NCBI RefSeq assembly: GCF_000972845.2
Contig: NC_040020.1
Location: forward strand, 2,976,669-3,040,668
From: Larimichthys crocea
Taxonomy: Eukaryota > Chordata > Actinopteri > Sciaenidae
Length of the DNA: 64,000 bases
Direction of reading: 5' to 3'
The position numbers and the translations under genes were made by a program. Positions 52,190-64,000 of the stretch are shown here, in pieces. The number at the start of each line of letters is the position of its first letter. Within the stretch, counting starts at the first letter, position 1. The notes below the pieces were generated by a model. That model did no database searches. It had not been told where the DNA came from and saw only the letters and a program-made list of their open reading frames with translations.

Positions 52190-54578
52190 TCTTTCCAAAA
52201 ACTTGGAAATTTTTATTTACAGTTCAAGTCAGTCACATGCAACATTTTTCATCTTAAAATGAATAAACATGAAATTAGCAAAAACAAGAAAAGAAAAAAA
52301 AAAATGCATATTATTTTCTCCAAAATAGCAATATACAAAAATAGAGCTTACAAATACTGTACAGCAATCGTGTCCAAAAATATTCTGCTGCAGAATTCTT
52401 AGTTTTACAAACGATGTCTGTGAGAGTTCACAAACGTAGTCAGTGTTAACAAAAAGGGTGGTGTGGGTAAGAGACGGGGGAGGGGGTGCTCAGGTACGCT
52501 GGTAAAGGTAGGGGAGGGTTCGTGTGGACGAAGAGGAGGGAGTTATTTGTAAAGTTGGAAGGGCATTACGAGAGCTACGGAGGAATAAATAACACACCAC
52601 ACAAACAAGAAGAAAGTTCACTTCAGGGAGGCAGTGATTAAAAACCCCTAAATGGTCTGGTCGCTAAAACCAACCACGGAAATATAATGAAACCTCTCAT
52701 CTATAGAGGGTGTGTGTACCACTTTTTTTATTTTTAATAAAACACTCTGCCATCAAACATCGCGCCCCAATTGGACAATCACATAAACGGCCTTCTGATG
52801 CCATCGTCTAGACGCCTTCTACTTGTACATTTTTGATGTGAAGCGGCGTTCCCCACCGGCGTATATCATCTGATTGTGTCTTTTCTATTTATAGTGGAGT
52901 TAACTCAGAAGCAGCACTGACGTCAATGGTGATTTCAGTGGTGGGAAGCCATTTATTACTATATTCATGACTTCCATTACATTTTTTTTGGCCGTAATCT
53001 GACAAGAGATTCTCTCCTGTCTTGTTTCCTTTTCAAAATCCAGAACCTTTCTTTCTTATTGGCTCGGACTTTTGATTCGTTTTGGGTTGGCACTTCTGAT
53101 TTCGGTGGGATTAGGACGGCACACAGGGAGGAAACGGGGAAGTTCAGGTGGAAAGGCTAAAAGTGTGTACAATCAAACACAACACTTAAGATGGCCAAAT
53201 GGCAGGACGTGTTCAGCTGCCATTTAGTTTATATAAAGGAGCATTTTTTTGTGCACCTTATGTATAAATACATCACTACTGATACTACGCTCTACATACA
53301 TTTAACAATGGTGATATCAGTGGCAACTTCACTATGCAAAATAGCATGCTTTCACATTAAATCTCCTCATACTCTTCGCTCGCTCGCTCTTCTTACATTC
53401 TGAGACGACACAGGAACAAAGCTTTAAGACTCGCGTTATTAGCACTGAGCTACACTGAGCTACAAAACGCGTCCTCTACAAGGACAGTGGCAGAAATACA
53501 CGCCGATGTATCGTTTTTTTATGGTGGTGTTTTTTGGAGATGAAGGAGAATGTTGGAACTTCTTCAGAACCAAAAGAAGAAGAAAAAAAGGTAGCAAATA
53601 CTTGAAATCACACAACCGGAGGTGGTACTTATTTCCCTCAAGATAAAGCCACAACCTCTCCACTAACAGGCCAAGCGATAAAAACATTTTTTGACCACAA
53701 AGTAAATCATTTATATACCGTAGAGTGAAGAGGTCGTCGTATTGCCCTGGTCTTTGTTTGTAATAGTGGCAGTTTTTTGATCGAATAAGGCTTAACATGA
53801 ACAAGAGCTGCTTTAAAATGTTAATAGCTGGTGGCAAAGTGCTGCTGAATTTTCAGAGGACTGGACCTTGTTCAGGGCTTGGAACAGCTGACTAAAACGC
53901 TCCCCTGCTTTTGACATTTTCACCTTGCTGCATTGCTCTGACCTAACCACAAAGGTCATACCTGTGGGGTGTGGGCAGACATTCAACAGAGATGACAACG
54001 TTCAAAGCACAGAGGTCAGAGGAACAATGCGCTCCTGCCATAGAAGGTGAAATGCATTATCGCCCTTTTTAAACCATCTGTGTGTGTTCAGAACCTGCGC
54101 ATGTCTGTCAATGTTTGGTCAAATTGGAGATATTTGTGTTGGATTTTGAGTCTACGGTGCTAGAACACACGGCAAAATAAGATTTAAATGTTGTCTAATG
54201 TCCTAAAAGAGGATACCATGTTTGATTTTTATCCTCTGCTCCTCTTTTGTTCACATTTCATCACGGATTGTGCCTTTAAAGATGACGCGATTGTATTTTG
54301 AAAAAGCGTATCGCAGGTAAAAGACATTCTCCAACTTATCTTAGTCCTTTTTTTTTTAAAGCCACCGTTTCAGATCAGCACATTTTACCCACAACACATT
54401 CGCTAAAAGCAGCTAACAACGGATGAGGACAAAAAAAAAAAAAAAGACCACAAAAGCCGGCAGGGCTCAGAGTTGCTGTATGTGTGGCACAAAACAAAAA
54501 GGCTCCCCGTACGTACAGAAAAGAGGGAGAGAGGCGAAAGCACCAGAATACTGCAGCCAAAAAGCACGACCTGTATGC

Positions 54579-54635
<57 letters not shown>

Positions 54636-56392
54636 AATGAAAACGCTGCTTCATTTACAACCTGCTGACCACAGACTCTCTGACAGACCAGGCCGTGGGG
54701 ATGTGTGTGTGTGTGTGGTGAGGGGGGGATTTGGGATCGAGCCCTTCCCTGTGTGCACGTACAGTATGTGTGTGTGTGTGTGTGTGTGTGTGTTTTACAA
54801 AGTAGTGTGTATCCTGAGCAAAGGATATGCTGATGATATGCTGAGGGCAGTGATTCTGATGCAGGTGTGTCAGTCTGCTAACTCGTTCACTCTACGCAGC
54901 TGTACCAAGAAGTGATAATAAATAAAAAAATAAATAATCAACTGGGGTGGAAGCAAAAAAAAAACAAAACACAACTGTGTATGTAGCAGGAAAACGCCTG
55001 CCTCGTTCCTGATCTCATCCTAAATCGAATCAGCGATCGTTTTCTAAGCAGGATATGTGACGCTAGTTTAAGATAAATCAACAAGATTGTTGGAAATGTG
55101 TTTGCTCGTGAAGCAAGCCACCGTTAACATTCACACAGCTCAGGTTGAATTAAATAAAAAATGACGCAGCGGCAGAGCAAAATTCAACTGGAACATTTTT
55201 GTTACATTTTTGTCGATGTTTCGTCGAGTATTGCCTCATTTACTGGTGTTTGTCCTGTAAAAACAGCTCCATAAGATAAAGCACCAGCTCATACACGCTA
55301 ATACTGGTTTGGATAATCACAGTAGTTGAATATTTCCTTTTTCGGTTGGAGAGGTTGTTCTGATAAACAAAAATCATGAGCAACGCCTGGGGTGACGGTA
55401 TATATAATATACTGTATGCACAGTATGTGTATGACGTTACCCGGTAAACTCCTTTCATTAAAATATTATTTGTTCACCTTCCTGTTTGGACAGAATAAAC
55501 AAATGATGATAACATAACAGTCACATTGTAATGAACGACAAACAGGTGACGAGGAACAAACTCGACAGGTTTAGTGTGAAAAATTCTGGGTTTTAACACA
55601 TTCAAACTTTTCACATTTAGTCAGACACGAAGTCTCGAGGTTGCTTTGAGTTTAATTTCTTGTATGTGTGTGTGTGTGTGCAATTGGAACACAAAGCAAA
55701 TGTCCAGATTTTCCTGACATACCAGCATAGGTATCGTTGTCCCTTTGAGATATATATTTATATATGTATTTGTTGTTGTTTAAAACTCAAAGTTTACCGA
55801 TTAAAAATGAAAACCCATGTGGCTTTGTACTGTACATAAAAATAATAGTTAATGATAAAATATAAAAAACGACCTTGCTACTACGATCACAAGCAATTAA
55901 GGTTCGACTTCTCATAAAGTGCTTGTTAAAAAAAAAAAACAATTTATATTTTAGTGTATAATAGTTCTTGGCTTTTGTGTTTTGTTTTTCGTTTTTTTTC
56001 TCCTGGTCTTTAGCTGGTGTCCCCAGAAAAAGTGCTTTGGTTGTGAAAAAGTTAGCGACCACATCTTGGCCAAGAACGAAACTTCTTCTACATCAACTCG
56101 TCTTCATCGTCCGCAAAAAAGAAGAAGAAAAAAAAAACATGAAGAAAAAAAAAGATGATTATCAGTCATAACTGATATCAGCGATTCCTTTTGGTGAACC
56201 AATGCACGGATAAGAGAGAGGTGGAGATTCACTGTTTGTTTTTGTTTTTTTTATGAGTATCTGCGCAGTAACTCCAGTTTCTCCAGTCTGTCCACAGACT
56301 CATACCAACGTGTACCTGTACAGGTGAGAGTATGAGTGATGGGATGTGTGGCTGTAGTGTACTGTAAGAGAGAGGGGGGCGGTCTGAGTCCG
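52190..56392 (-). other. rnf24 3' UTR
   Basis: From the rnf24 stop codon to a minus-strand AATAAA at 52212-52217 is about 4.2 kb without a recognisable gene or splice structure, so it is read as one long 3' UTR. It contains several AT-rich tracts and GT microsatellites. Open frames inside, for example 53460-53837, are not supported. The poly(A) site is inferred. Confidence 0.5.
54583..54632. repeat. (GT)n microsatellite
   Basis: About 25 GT units, with further GT runs near 54702-54718 and 54766-54792, inside the presumed rnf24 3' UTR. Confidence 0.95.
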
Positions 56393-58552
56393 CTACACCA
56401 GGTTCTCGATCCCGGGCAGTGGCTGCTGTATTGGCACAGGGGGCTCTGTGCTGCCGGCCTGCTGGGCGAGCTGCAGGACGGGCATGTTGCACAGCGGGCA
56501 CACTTTCCTCACCTCCAACCACTTAATGAGGCACCTGAAGAAAAAAAAAAAAAAAGAAGAAGAAGTAGAGAGTGAGGTTTGTTAGGCTGCAGGATTTCCT
56601 TTGGATGTTTAGATTTTTCTTTCCAGCATGCAAACTTGTTTTTATAGCAGTCTGTTGTAAACGCCAAGAATCCAGGCCGACCACATCCTCTGTTTGCAAA
56701 ACACAAACTTTTACAGCCACATTTCAATTGTGTTGGAGTTTGTTAATCAAAGATAAAACTTTGTGGTCAGTGTTACATAAGCTCCTATGAGCTGTCCGTC
56801 TGTGCCCTTCACCCGGGGCAGCAACAGCCCAGCTACAAACCTCTTCACCCACAGGAGTACTAAATCATGGAGGTTTGGAGGAAGCAGGTATTCGGGGTCA
56901 GAATGTTGTGGCCATACACGTACCACAGCTAAAAACGCTCCACTCACACGTTTTCTTCTGAACACTTACATTCTACGACCACACTAATGAACGTCAAACA
57001 TCCTGCTGTGGTGCCAGCACTGTCAAGAGGTGTCAATCACTGACACAGAGGTGCTGTTTTATTACATTGCTCCCAACGGTTCTCTAATCTAGCAATGATT
57101 TAAATGTAGAGCTGAAACAAACAAACTGATAATAAAAAATGTTCTGACAATTGAAAGGTTTGAGATATTTTTGTCAAAACAAAATGATGTTTTGATTCCA
57201 GCTTTTTAGTATAAGAACCTTCTTTAAACCTGGATCTCAGCAGGCTACAACATTGTTTTGTTCTGTTCAGAAATGAAGAGTTTTGCCCGCCAGACTTTGT
57301 TAAGTTGCTCATATTACAACATATAACATTCTTCGTAGTTAATTCATTTTCTTTTTTGTCTGTTCATACGATCGTGAGTTTGCACGGGGTGTTTTATTTT
57401 GAAAACTGAGGGGATTACCTATCCTGTTTCTGTGTCTGACTTCCGGCCAGCTTGATCTGCTCTGTGCCGCTTGACGTGGCCGGTTGCAGCGCCCGGTGAA
57501 AATATTACATCCCATCTATTCTTTGTGGAGCAAAGCGGAGAACCGCTTCTGAGTCCCTGGACTATAGCGCAGACAGAACAAGTCAAGTCTGTTATACATA
57601 TAATTAATATCTGACCTTAACCTGGGATTCTTTAGACTAAACGGTTGTTCCATTCATTGAAAAATTAATTGGAAATAAGGAGAACAATTGATAGTTTTGG
57701 CCCTACTTTAACTGTAGTTGTGTGTGAGTTCAAGTTAGGAAGTGTGAGCTCCTTGGGAAACTGTAATTTAGCTGTCGATGTTCATCAAATAAATGAAAGG
57801 AAACTGACACTTCAGGTTGCCGGCTGTAAAATGCAAAATGTGACATGAGCATTAAATCGATTTTTATTTATGAACATGTTTTTACCTTCAGTTTATTGAA
57901 TTTTTTTTTCTGTCTATGAGAAGTCAGTGCGCTCTTCACGGCTGAATGTTTTTGGTTGCGGTTCGCATGGAATGTGTGTTTTCTCTGAAAAACAGCACTG
58001 CTTTCCATGCGCGCGCACACACACACACACTCTCTAAAAGGGGTGTTTATAGTGGTGACCACTCTTGCTGCAACTGGGGGAAGAAAGTAGGCCAGGGGAG
58101 GTGTCATGCTGATATAAACAACTCAGTACAAATGGTCAGGGCACAGGGGGGGCGTGTGGGGGTAAAGTTGGCTCGAGCAAATCCACCATGTCCTGTGTTT
58201 TTCTACCCTTCATACACACTTGGCTTCAGTTTTGTGTACAGAAATATATAATTATGAACTTTCTGTCGGGTCACTTCGCGCTCGACTTCAGTTTAGTCTG
58301 TGAAATGTTTTTACAGCTACTCACTGTGAGTTAAAATGAGTGAGGAGTAAGGACACATGAAAATCTTCTACTTTGTGAAGTAAATCTGGACTGATCCACG
58401 TTGCCCTTGACACTGTGTGTGCACTCGTGCGTGCGTGTGTGTCCGTGAAAGTCAACAAAACCTTATACTTACTTCCTATGAAAGGCATGTTTGCATGGAC
58501 AAATCCCCAGCTCGTCTTTCTGTTTGAACTCCTCCAAGCACACCGCACATAT
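56393..58552 (-). CDS. rnf24: RING finger protein 24, last two coding exons (partial)
   Basis: Exons 58473-58552 and 56393-56534 join to [52 protein letters not shown] and a tail ending PLPGIENLV then TAG. This is a complete RING-H2 domain (C-x2-C, C, H-x2-H, C, C-x2-C) of the RNF24/RNF122 family. [13 protein letters not shown] and the GPLPG.EN.V-like end fit RNF24 rather than RNF122. RNF24 is a small Golgi-membrane protein, reported to bind TRPC channels. The N-terminal exons with the membrane segment (PLNIYIVVFG type) are not found up to base 64000, so they lie past the right edge on the minus strand. The intron between the two exons is about 1.9 kb. Confidence 0.92.
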
Positions 58553-61500
58553 CTGAAAGGAAGAGCGGCAGTTAGAGATATTTTCTAAAGGAGAGGACAA
58601 TTTTTCTGATGAAGTCGAGGCAATGCAGCAACTTTGAATTTATTGCATGTTCTCAGGTTCTTTCGGTCCTAATCTGTTGAGTTGGTGGTTTGGGAAAAAA
58701 CTATCCAAACAAAAGAGGTCGAGAACTCATGGAAAAAGACAACTTTGGCCAACATCTGTAAAGAATTTGACAAAAACAGAGCGGTAACTGACCGACTGTG
58801 TTCTGTTATGTAACTCTGACTTAACTCACACTGGGGACTTGGCGGCCAGAGGCTACTGCTGGTGGCAATGGGGTTTTTTTTTTCTTCTTTTCAACAAAAA
58901 AAAACTGCCACAGATCACTGTGATAGAGGCGATCTTTACATGTTCACCAGTTGTTTGTTACTAAACGCACCAAAGTCGAATTTTCTAACAGATTCTCGAC
59001 ATATGGATGCTTTTAAAAGGTGATAAAGCATTTCAACTTGTATGGGAGGAGAGCACTCTGAAACAACAGGGTTGTAACTGACCAGCTATGTCCTGTTACA
59101 TAACGGACTCACACTGGGAATTTGTCAGTTGGCATCAAAGAACCAAAGAACTTTTACAAAGAAACAACTTATTTTTAGCTTTTGTTTCCAAGATCCGGAG
59201 CCAAATAAATGGACCCATGCCATGTTTTAATGGCTTTCCACCTCATGGTATTTTACCCGACTCTATGAGTCAATGATCTTAGTGCTGTTTCAGTTATAAC
59301 AGATAGAACAGAGAATTGTCTAACTATACCTGCCCCTTGCTGGTGTATTTTAAGGGTCACTGAGGCAGTCCTGAAGGACAGGATGGAGTTGTTCGTCTGT
59401 TTGTTTGACACACGTGTACTCGCCGATCAACAGGCGTCTTACCAACATAGGTCACGACCTGCCAGCAAGTATTAGCTATTTGGACATGGTTACTCACAGT
59501 GAGTCTAGAGTAAAAATGTGGAAGGGAAACTTTTCTAAGTTGCCAAATTGTCAAATTTACTTTTTGTCAACTTATTGAGTCATTTTCTTTCAAATGAATG
59601 ATGGTTCATTCTTGTTCATTCTTGTCCTTCTTCGAATACATGACGAACATGATTTGCATGTGCAATTGAGTGCATTCTAGGTATTCCCATGTTTTTCCCA
59701 GTCACAATCGATAATTACCGACCACAGGCAAGGGCTGACATAAATCGACTGATAAATCAAGACACCGCAGTCTTCAAACTCGGCTCTACAGATCTTCACA
59801 TAGATCTGGTATTGACACTGGAGACGCTTGGCTTAATCTTCCTGTTCAATTTTCAAAAGACAGGCCGGGTAACCGGGAAAAACTAGCCAGGGCACTAACC
59901 TTTCTTTGTCTACTCCCTCAGTAGCCATACAGGAGATCATTATATCTATCCCTGCAGTGGCGAATCCGCAAACCTCCCGAAGGACCACACCCCACACACA
60001 CAAAGTGCTATGTGAACACAATAGCTACTATACATCGGGGGCGCCAAATATTTACATAGCTGTTGCCATGGAGACAACTTGCTCAGTTCAAAACATCATT
60101 AATCAGTTCACTGCAGAAGTCTGTACTTTCTGTTTGCTCTTGCACAAACAGCCATCTCCTTATTGACATTGCATATTGTCTCTAACAAACAACAATAAGT
60201 CAAGAATAATATATGTTTCAAGAGGTCCTGTTAACCGTAGTGTAGTGCAGTCACTCCATGGTGGTGCTAGTTGAAAAGACAAGATGATAATTGGTGAGTC
60301 TTATGATAGTACCTGACAAGTAGTGAAAAAGGAAGTGATAATGGACAGGGTGTGGGCTGCTTCTAGAAAATCTTGACAACAAGCAAGCAGTACCACCTGC
60401 TTAGTCGTTTATCCCGGGAGTAATGTGAAAGTGATCCTTGTCAATTAACCAGTGACACCTACTGACTGGGGTGGCTGCACAGTGGGGGTGAAACTCGCTG
60501 CTGGCCAGTGAAAAGCAGCGACTCACAACGTAGGTAGCACATGGCTGACCGCACCCTCTTTAGAGGCAAGCAAGGACAGGGGACGACAGTGTTTAACAGT
60601 GCCTAACTGGACATTTCAAGTTGTGAGAAGATGAGCAAATATCTGCAAAAATGGTAGAAGTCGACACAGCTTTCATAAAACAGGGTTTTTTATTTGGCAC
60701 ACTGTTCTTTTGGCTGTCTAACTCTGAATTACTCCTTTAGCCACACAGATTCTCTTTTACTGGGTTCGACTTTATGGGGGGTGGATGTACACGGAAGGAT
60801 GAAAAGAACAGCACGGGGGCTCTTGGCTCCCTCTCTCCTGATGATTTTTGGACAGTGAACAAGCCTCTGTTAAGATGTCTGCTTTGTTCTCTTTATTTGT
60901 GGATTGATCAATGTTTTCGTTCTTTTCAGTGCCTTGTCTATGGTGTCACACTCACAGTTGGGATCTGGCACACTTTGCCAACTTTTGACAGAACCCCTTT
61001 CTACCCATTAAGCGAATAAACCCAGTCAGCTTTAGTTGCAAATTCCATGCAAAACACATGGGCTTAATTCTGTGGAAAACAACATTACCAGATCATGGAT
61101 TTGATCAGACAAAAACACCTGTCAACACTGATATTTTTCAAGAATTCTAGTTCTACTTGCTGAACAAATACTGACCATAGATAAATGACAAAATAACATG
61201 CAATATAACTTGATCCAAGAGAGCTACATGGTGGGACTAAAATAGAAGTTAGTGAAAAGAAGAGAAGAACTGAGACTCGGAATAATCCTCAAAAGCAATT
61301 TGTGGCCAAGAATAGGCACTAGTTAAGTTAAGTGGGCATACAGACCAACAGGCCTTCTCTTTTTGGATCTCTGATGATGAGGACATGTTGCCCTTCTTTT
61401 CTTATCTTTAGTAATACTTCTGTTACTATTTTCACCCGTGCCATTCTCTAGGTTTACAAATATATTTAACCAAGTTCAGATCTGCAGCTACTTTCTTCCA

Positions 61501-64000
61501 TATTTGTCTTTCCATGGATTTTGTAAACATTTGCTCCTAGAATAATCTAGACTTCGATCTACTACAATCTCCATAATAAAAGCACAATGCTCTTCACACA
61601 AAATCATATTCGCTCTAACACAAACAATTGAGGAAAACCACTTATTAGTGACAGGACTGACACTAGCAAGATACATGACATATTGGAGATGTTACAGGAG
61701 CATGGCTGCATTCATCTTAAAAATAGTTTATGCTGCTACTGTACAGGACTATTACAGGATATTTTGTGCAATACGTCACTCCTCTTTCTCTCAATCCTCA
61801 ATTTTCATGTATTTTAAATAGTGTATAGTAGTTCTCCAATACAACCTTTTCACATGTATTCAGTGTATAGTACACCTACAGATAGTTGTACATTCTATAT
61901 TTTTATTCCACTGTGTTATATTTTACGTCACTCCTTTAGTTTTTTACTTAATTGTATTTATTTATTTGATTTCTTTATCTTTTCTCTTTTTTTTTATGTC
62001 TAGCAGCTGATCTGTTTTTAACGTCACACATTTCATCGTACTGCTGACTCACTGTTGCGTCAAACCTGAAAACTGATACTAGACTTTTACGCAGAAATTA
62101 AATATAAATTCTTCTCAAATCATGACTGATGAGACTGAAAATAAATATCTGGAGTAGTCACTAATGTCAATACCCAGCAGAGATATGGCTGTCACCCATA
62201 TTCTAAGCATATGCCTTTAATCTAATCTAAAACCAAAAACCATGTCAACGTGGATACAGCATGTCAACGTGGATACAGTTAACAAAACGTCAGTTACACC
62301 GAATCTTATAGTGTTAAGTTAAGATAATATGTAATCGTTAAAATGACCTCATACAGATATAAAAAAATAGAACAACAGGTTACAAGCCTTCCCGGTATTC
62401 TTGTGAAAACACAATGATGAAATAACCTAATCAGAGAACACTACAGCAAGGCCACTGCAGGAAACTTCACTCCTACATGACTCCCATCATCCTCTCTCAA
62501 TATACATAACCTGTTCCTAATCAGTTAAGTATAATTCTATGCTTCGTGTACAGCATTAGAATGAGGACTGCACAAATAACTGAAGAAAAGTGTGGTTAAT
62601 TGCAGGTTTATTAATCACATCTTGAGTGTGTTTATCGTATAATTATCGGCACTCTTTAAGGTGGTTTCGTCTATTTTTCTTTTCCTTAGAAAGATTTCTG
62701 CTGTTTTTCAAACCTTTCTACAGACAGACACACAAGTGTGACTGTAATAGATACTTAAATAATGTGTACTTTGTTTTCGTTTGTAATCACTTCATTACAG
62801 AGTTTTCTTTTCTCCACATTTTGGTTCTTTTCGGAGCTTGCTCGTTTGAAACAATTCCCACTGCTAAATTTGCACATTTGAAGCTCTCTTTCATTCTCCC
62901 TCTACTACAGAGGTTAGTCCCAAAAGCTGATTACAACATTTGTTTTTGCTGCCTTAGTAAAACAGACACTAATTACACACAGACTGTGAGCGCAAATTGA
63001 ATGAAAGGCGCCACGGCCTCGCCCACAGAACATCACAATCAGTCTAGCACTACTGTCCTCCTATAAACAATAGGTTTTAGTTGGTTATTAGAGGGTTGCA
63101 CATGCTGACTATGAACACATGTATACATTTGTGTCAAATGACAAGCTCAGTACCATACAGCAGCGCTGTCTATACATATTGTATGACATGAATTCTTTAC
63201 CTAAGGCTATTTTTACACACCACATATGGGACAGTCAAATAGGGATAGCGGTCAAAGTCATGCTACAAGAAAGATACGCATCAAACAAACTTGAACACGA
63301 CTTGATGAGTAAGCTGATCTCACGTCAGCGCTCCTTTTCTAAAATACTTCTTTAAAATGCTCAGATTGAATCACTGCAGCTCAGCCAATACCTCTCCAGG
63401 GTGATCATTCGGCGTGGGAGCCTTTAAAACTGGGTCATCCACCCAGGCTAGCACGTGTGTGTGTGTGTGTGTTATTGTCCTTAAACAAATACAGCTTGGT
63501 TATTCTGTCACAGTTTTAACTCACATGACACACTTCTGGTGCTTTCTCTCCGTTTCTAATAACATAAACAATAAAAGTCAGAGGCCTGATTAAACAGTGG
63601 GAAATTCCAACACTGATGACAAGAAACGGTGTTTAGCCCCCGTGTCAGAGGACACATGAAGATGCTATTGTTTCATTTCATTTGCACTCTGGTGTTAAAG
63701 CCGCCGCGTTCCTGGCTGGGGGACTACCATTTTTCCCCACCACAAAGCCGCTGCTACCGCATTACGCAAACCACTGTTTGTAATTTTCCATACAGCATAA
63801 CATGATGACACTCAAGAGAGCAGTCACGACCACAGGATGCATGACAGTGTGTCAAGACAGATAAATTGAATGTGAAATAACAATATGTACTGTACATCAT
63901 CCCTGTTGCCAAACACTCGGAAAATACCCAGAAAACTCCCAAAAACAGAAGCACAGACTGAACCCAGGACGTGCTCGATGCAAACAATACCACATGTCTT
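58553..64000. other. Presumed rnf24 upstream intron
   Basis: No exon of rnf24 or any other gene is recognised across 5.4 kb. Noted items are a 20-bp direct repeat (CATGTCAACGTGGATACAG twice at about 62242-62279) and a short (GT)n near 63455. It is called intron because rnf24 must continue to the right. Confidence 0.45.

Noticed and set aside
53460..53837. 125-codon minus-strand open frame
   Set aside because: Lies in the presumed rnf24 3' UTR, with no recognisable domain and no splice or promoter context.
62626..63000. 124-codon plus-strand open frame
   Set aside because: AT-rich, no recognisable motif, inside the presumed rnf24 intron.

Overview
The window looks like nuclear DNA from a ray-finned (teleost) fish. 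Genes are split into short exons with GT-AG introns, all recognisable proteins are vertebrate families, and the intergenic DNA carries Tc1 elements, hAT-like elements, L2/CR1-type LINE tails, solo LTRs and (CA)n/(TCTA)n microsatellites of the usual fish kind. One 280-base assembly gap lies at 33597-33876. Species cannot be named from the sequence.

Layout from left to right. 1-1860: nested Tc1-type transposon remains. 3182-4749 (+): an ecto-ADP-ribosyltransferase-like GPI protein with a degraded catalytic triad. 6102-6527: a solo-LTR-like element containing a perfect 50-bp palindrome. 8359-13616 (-): a complete tachykinin receptor of the NK3 (tacr3) type, five exons, with a solo LTR in intron 1. 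13.7-23 kb: gene-poor, with LINE, hAT and LTR debris. 23066-26091 (+): aspartoacylase/aminoacylase-3 (acy3-like), six exons. 28062-30965 (-): claudin-domain protein cldnd1, four coding exons with a 5' UTR exon near 31.4 kb. 31.5-35.2 kb: a tandem array of a LINE 3' fragment, a 140-bp block and a small cysteine-rich zinc-type ORF, interrupted by the gap. 35871-41360 (-): lysosomal beta-galactosidase glb1, all 16 exons. 43003-46298 (+): nucleolar protein ccdc86, four exons. 48025-48581 (+): a small TATA-driven gene for a secreted, probably GPI-anchored Ala/Thr/Gly-repeat (mucin-like) protein. 50.5-51.6 kb: L2/CR1-type LINE 3' end. 52.2-58.6 kb (-): the last two coding exons and long 3' UTR of rnf24, whose 5' exons must lie beyond the right edge.

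The genes do not form one pathway; this is an ordinary multi-gene vertebrate interval. Exon joins were worked out by reading splice sites by eye. Each complete gene gives one continuous frame of about the family's usual length (277, 375, 310, 250, 650, 282 and 158 residues).

The most unusual items are the Ala/Thr/Gly repeat protein at 48 kb, the LINE/zinc-ORF tandem array at 31.5-35.2 kb with its unusually long flanking duplication, the ADP-ribosyltransferase lacking all three active-site motifs, and the perfect palindrome at 6.1 kb. No tRNA, rRNA or CRISPR was seen.
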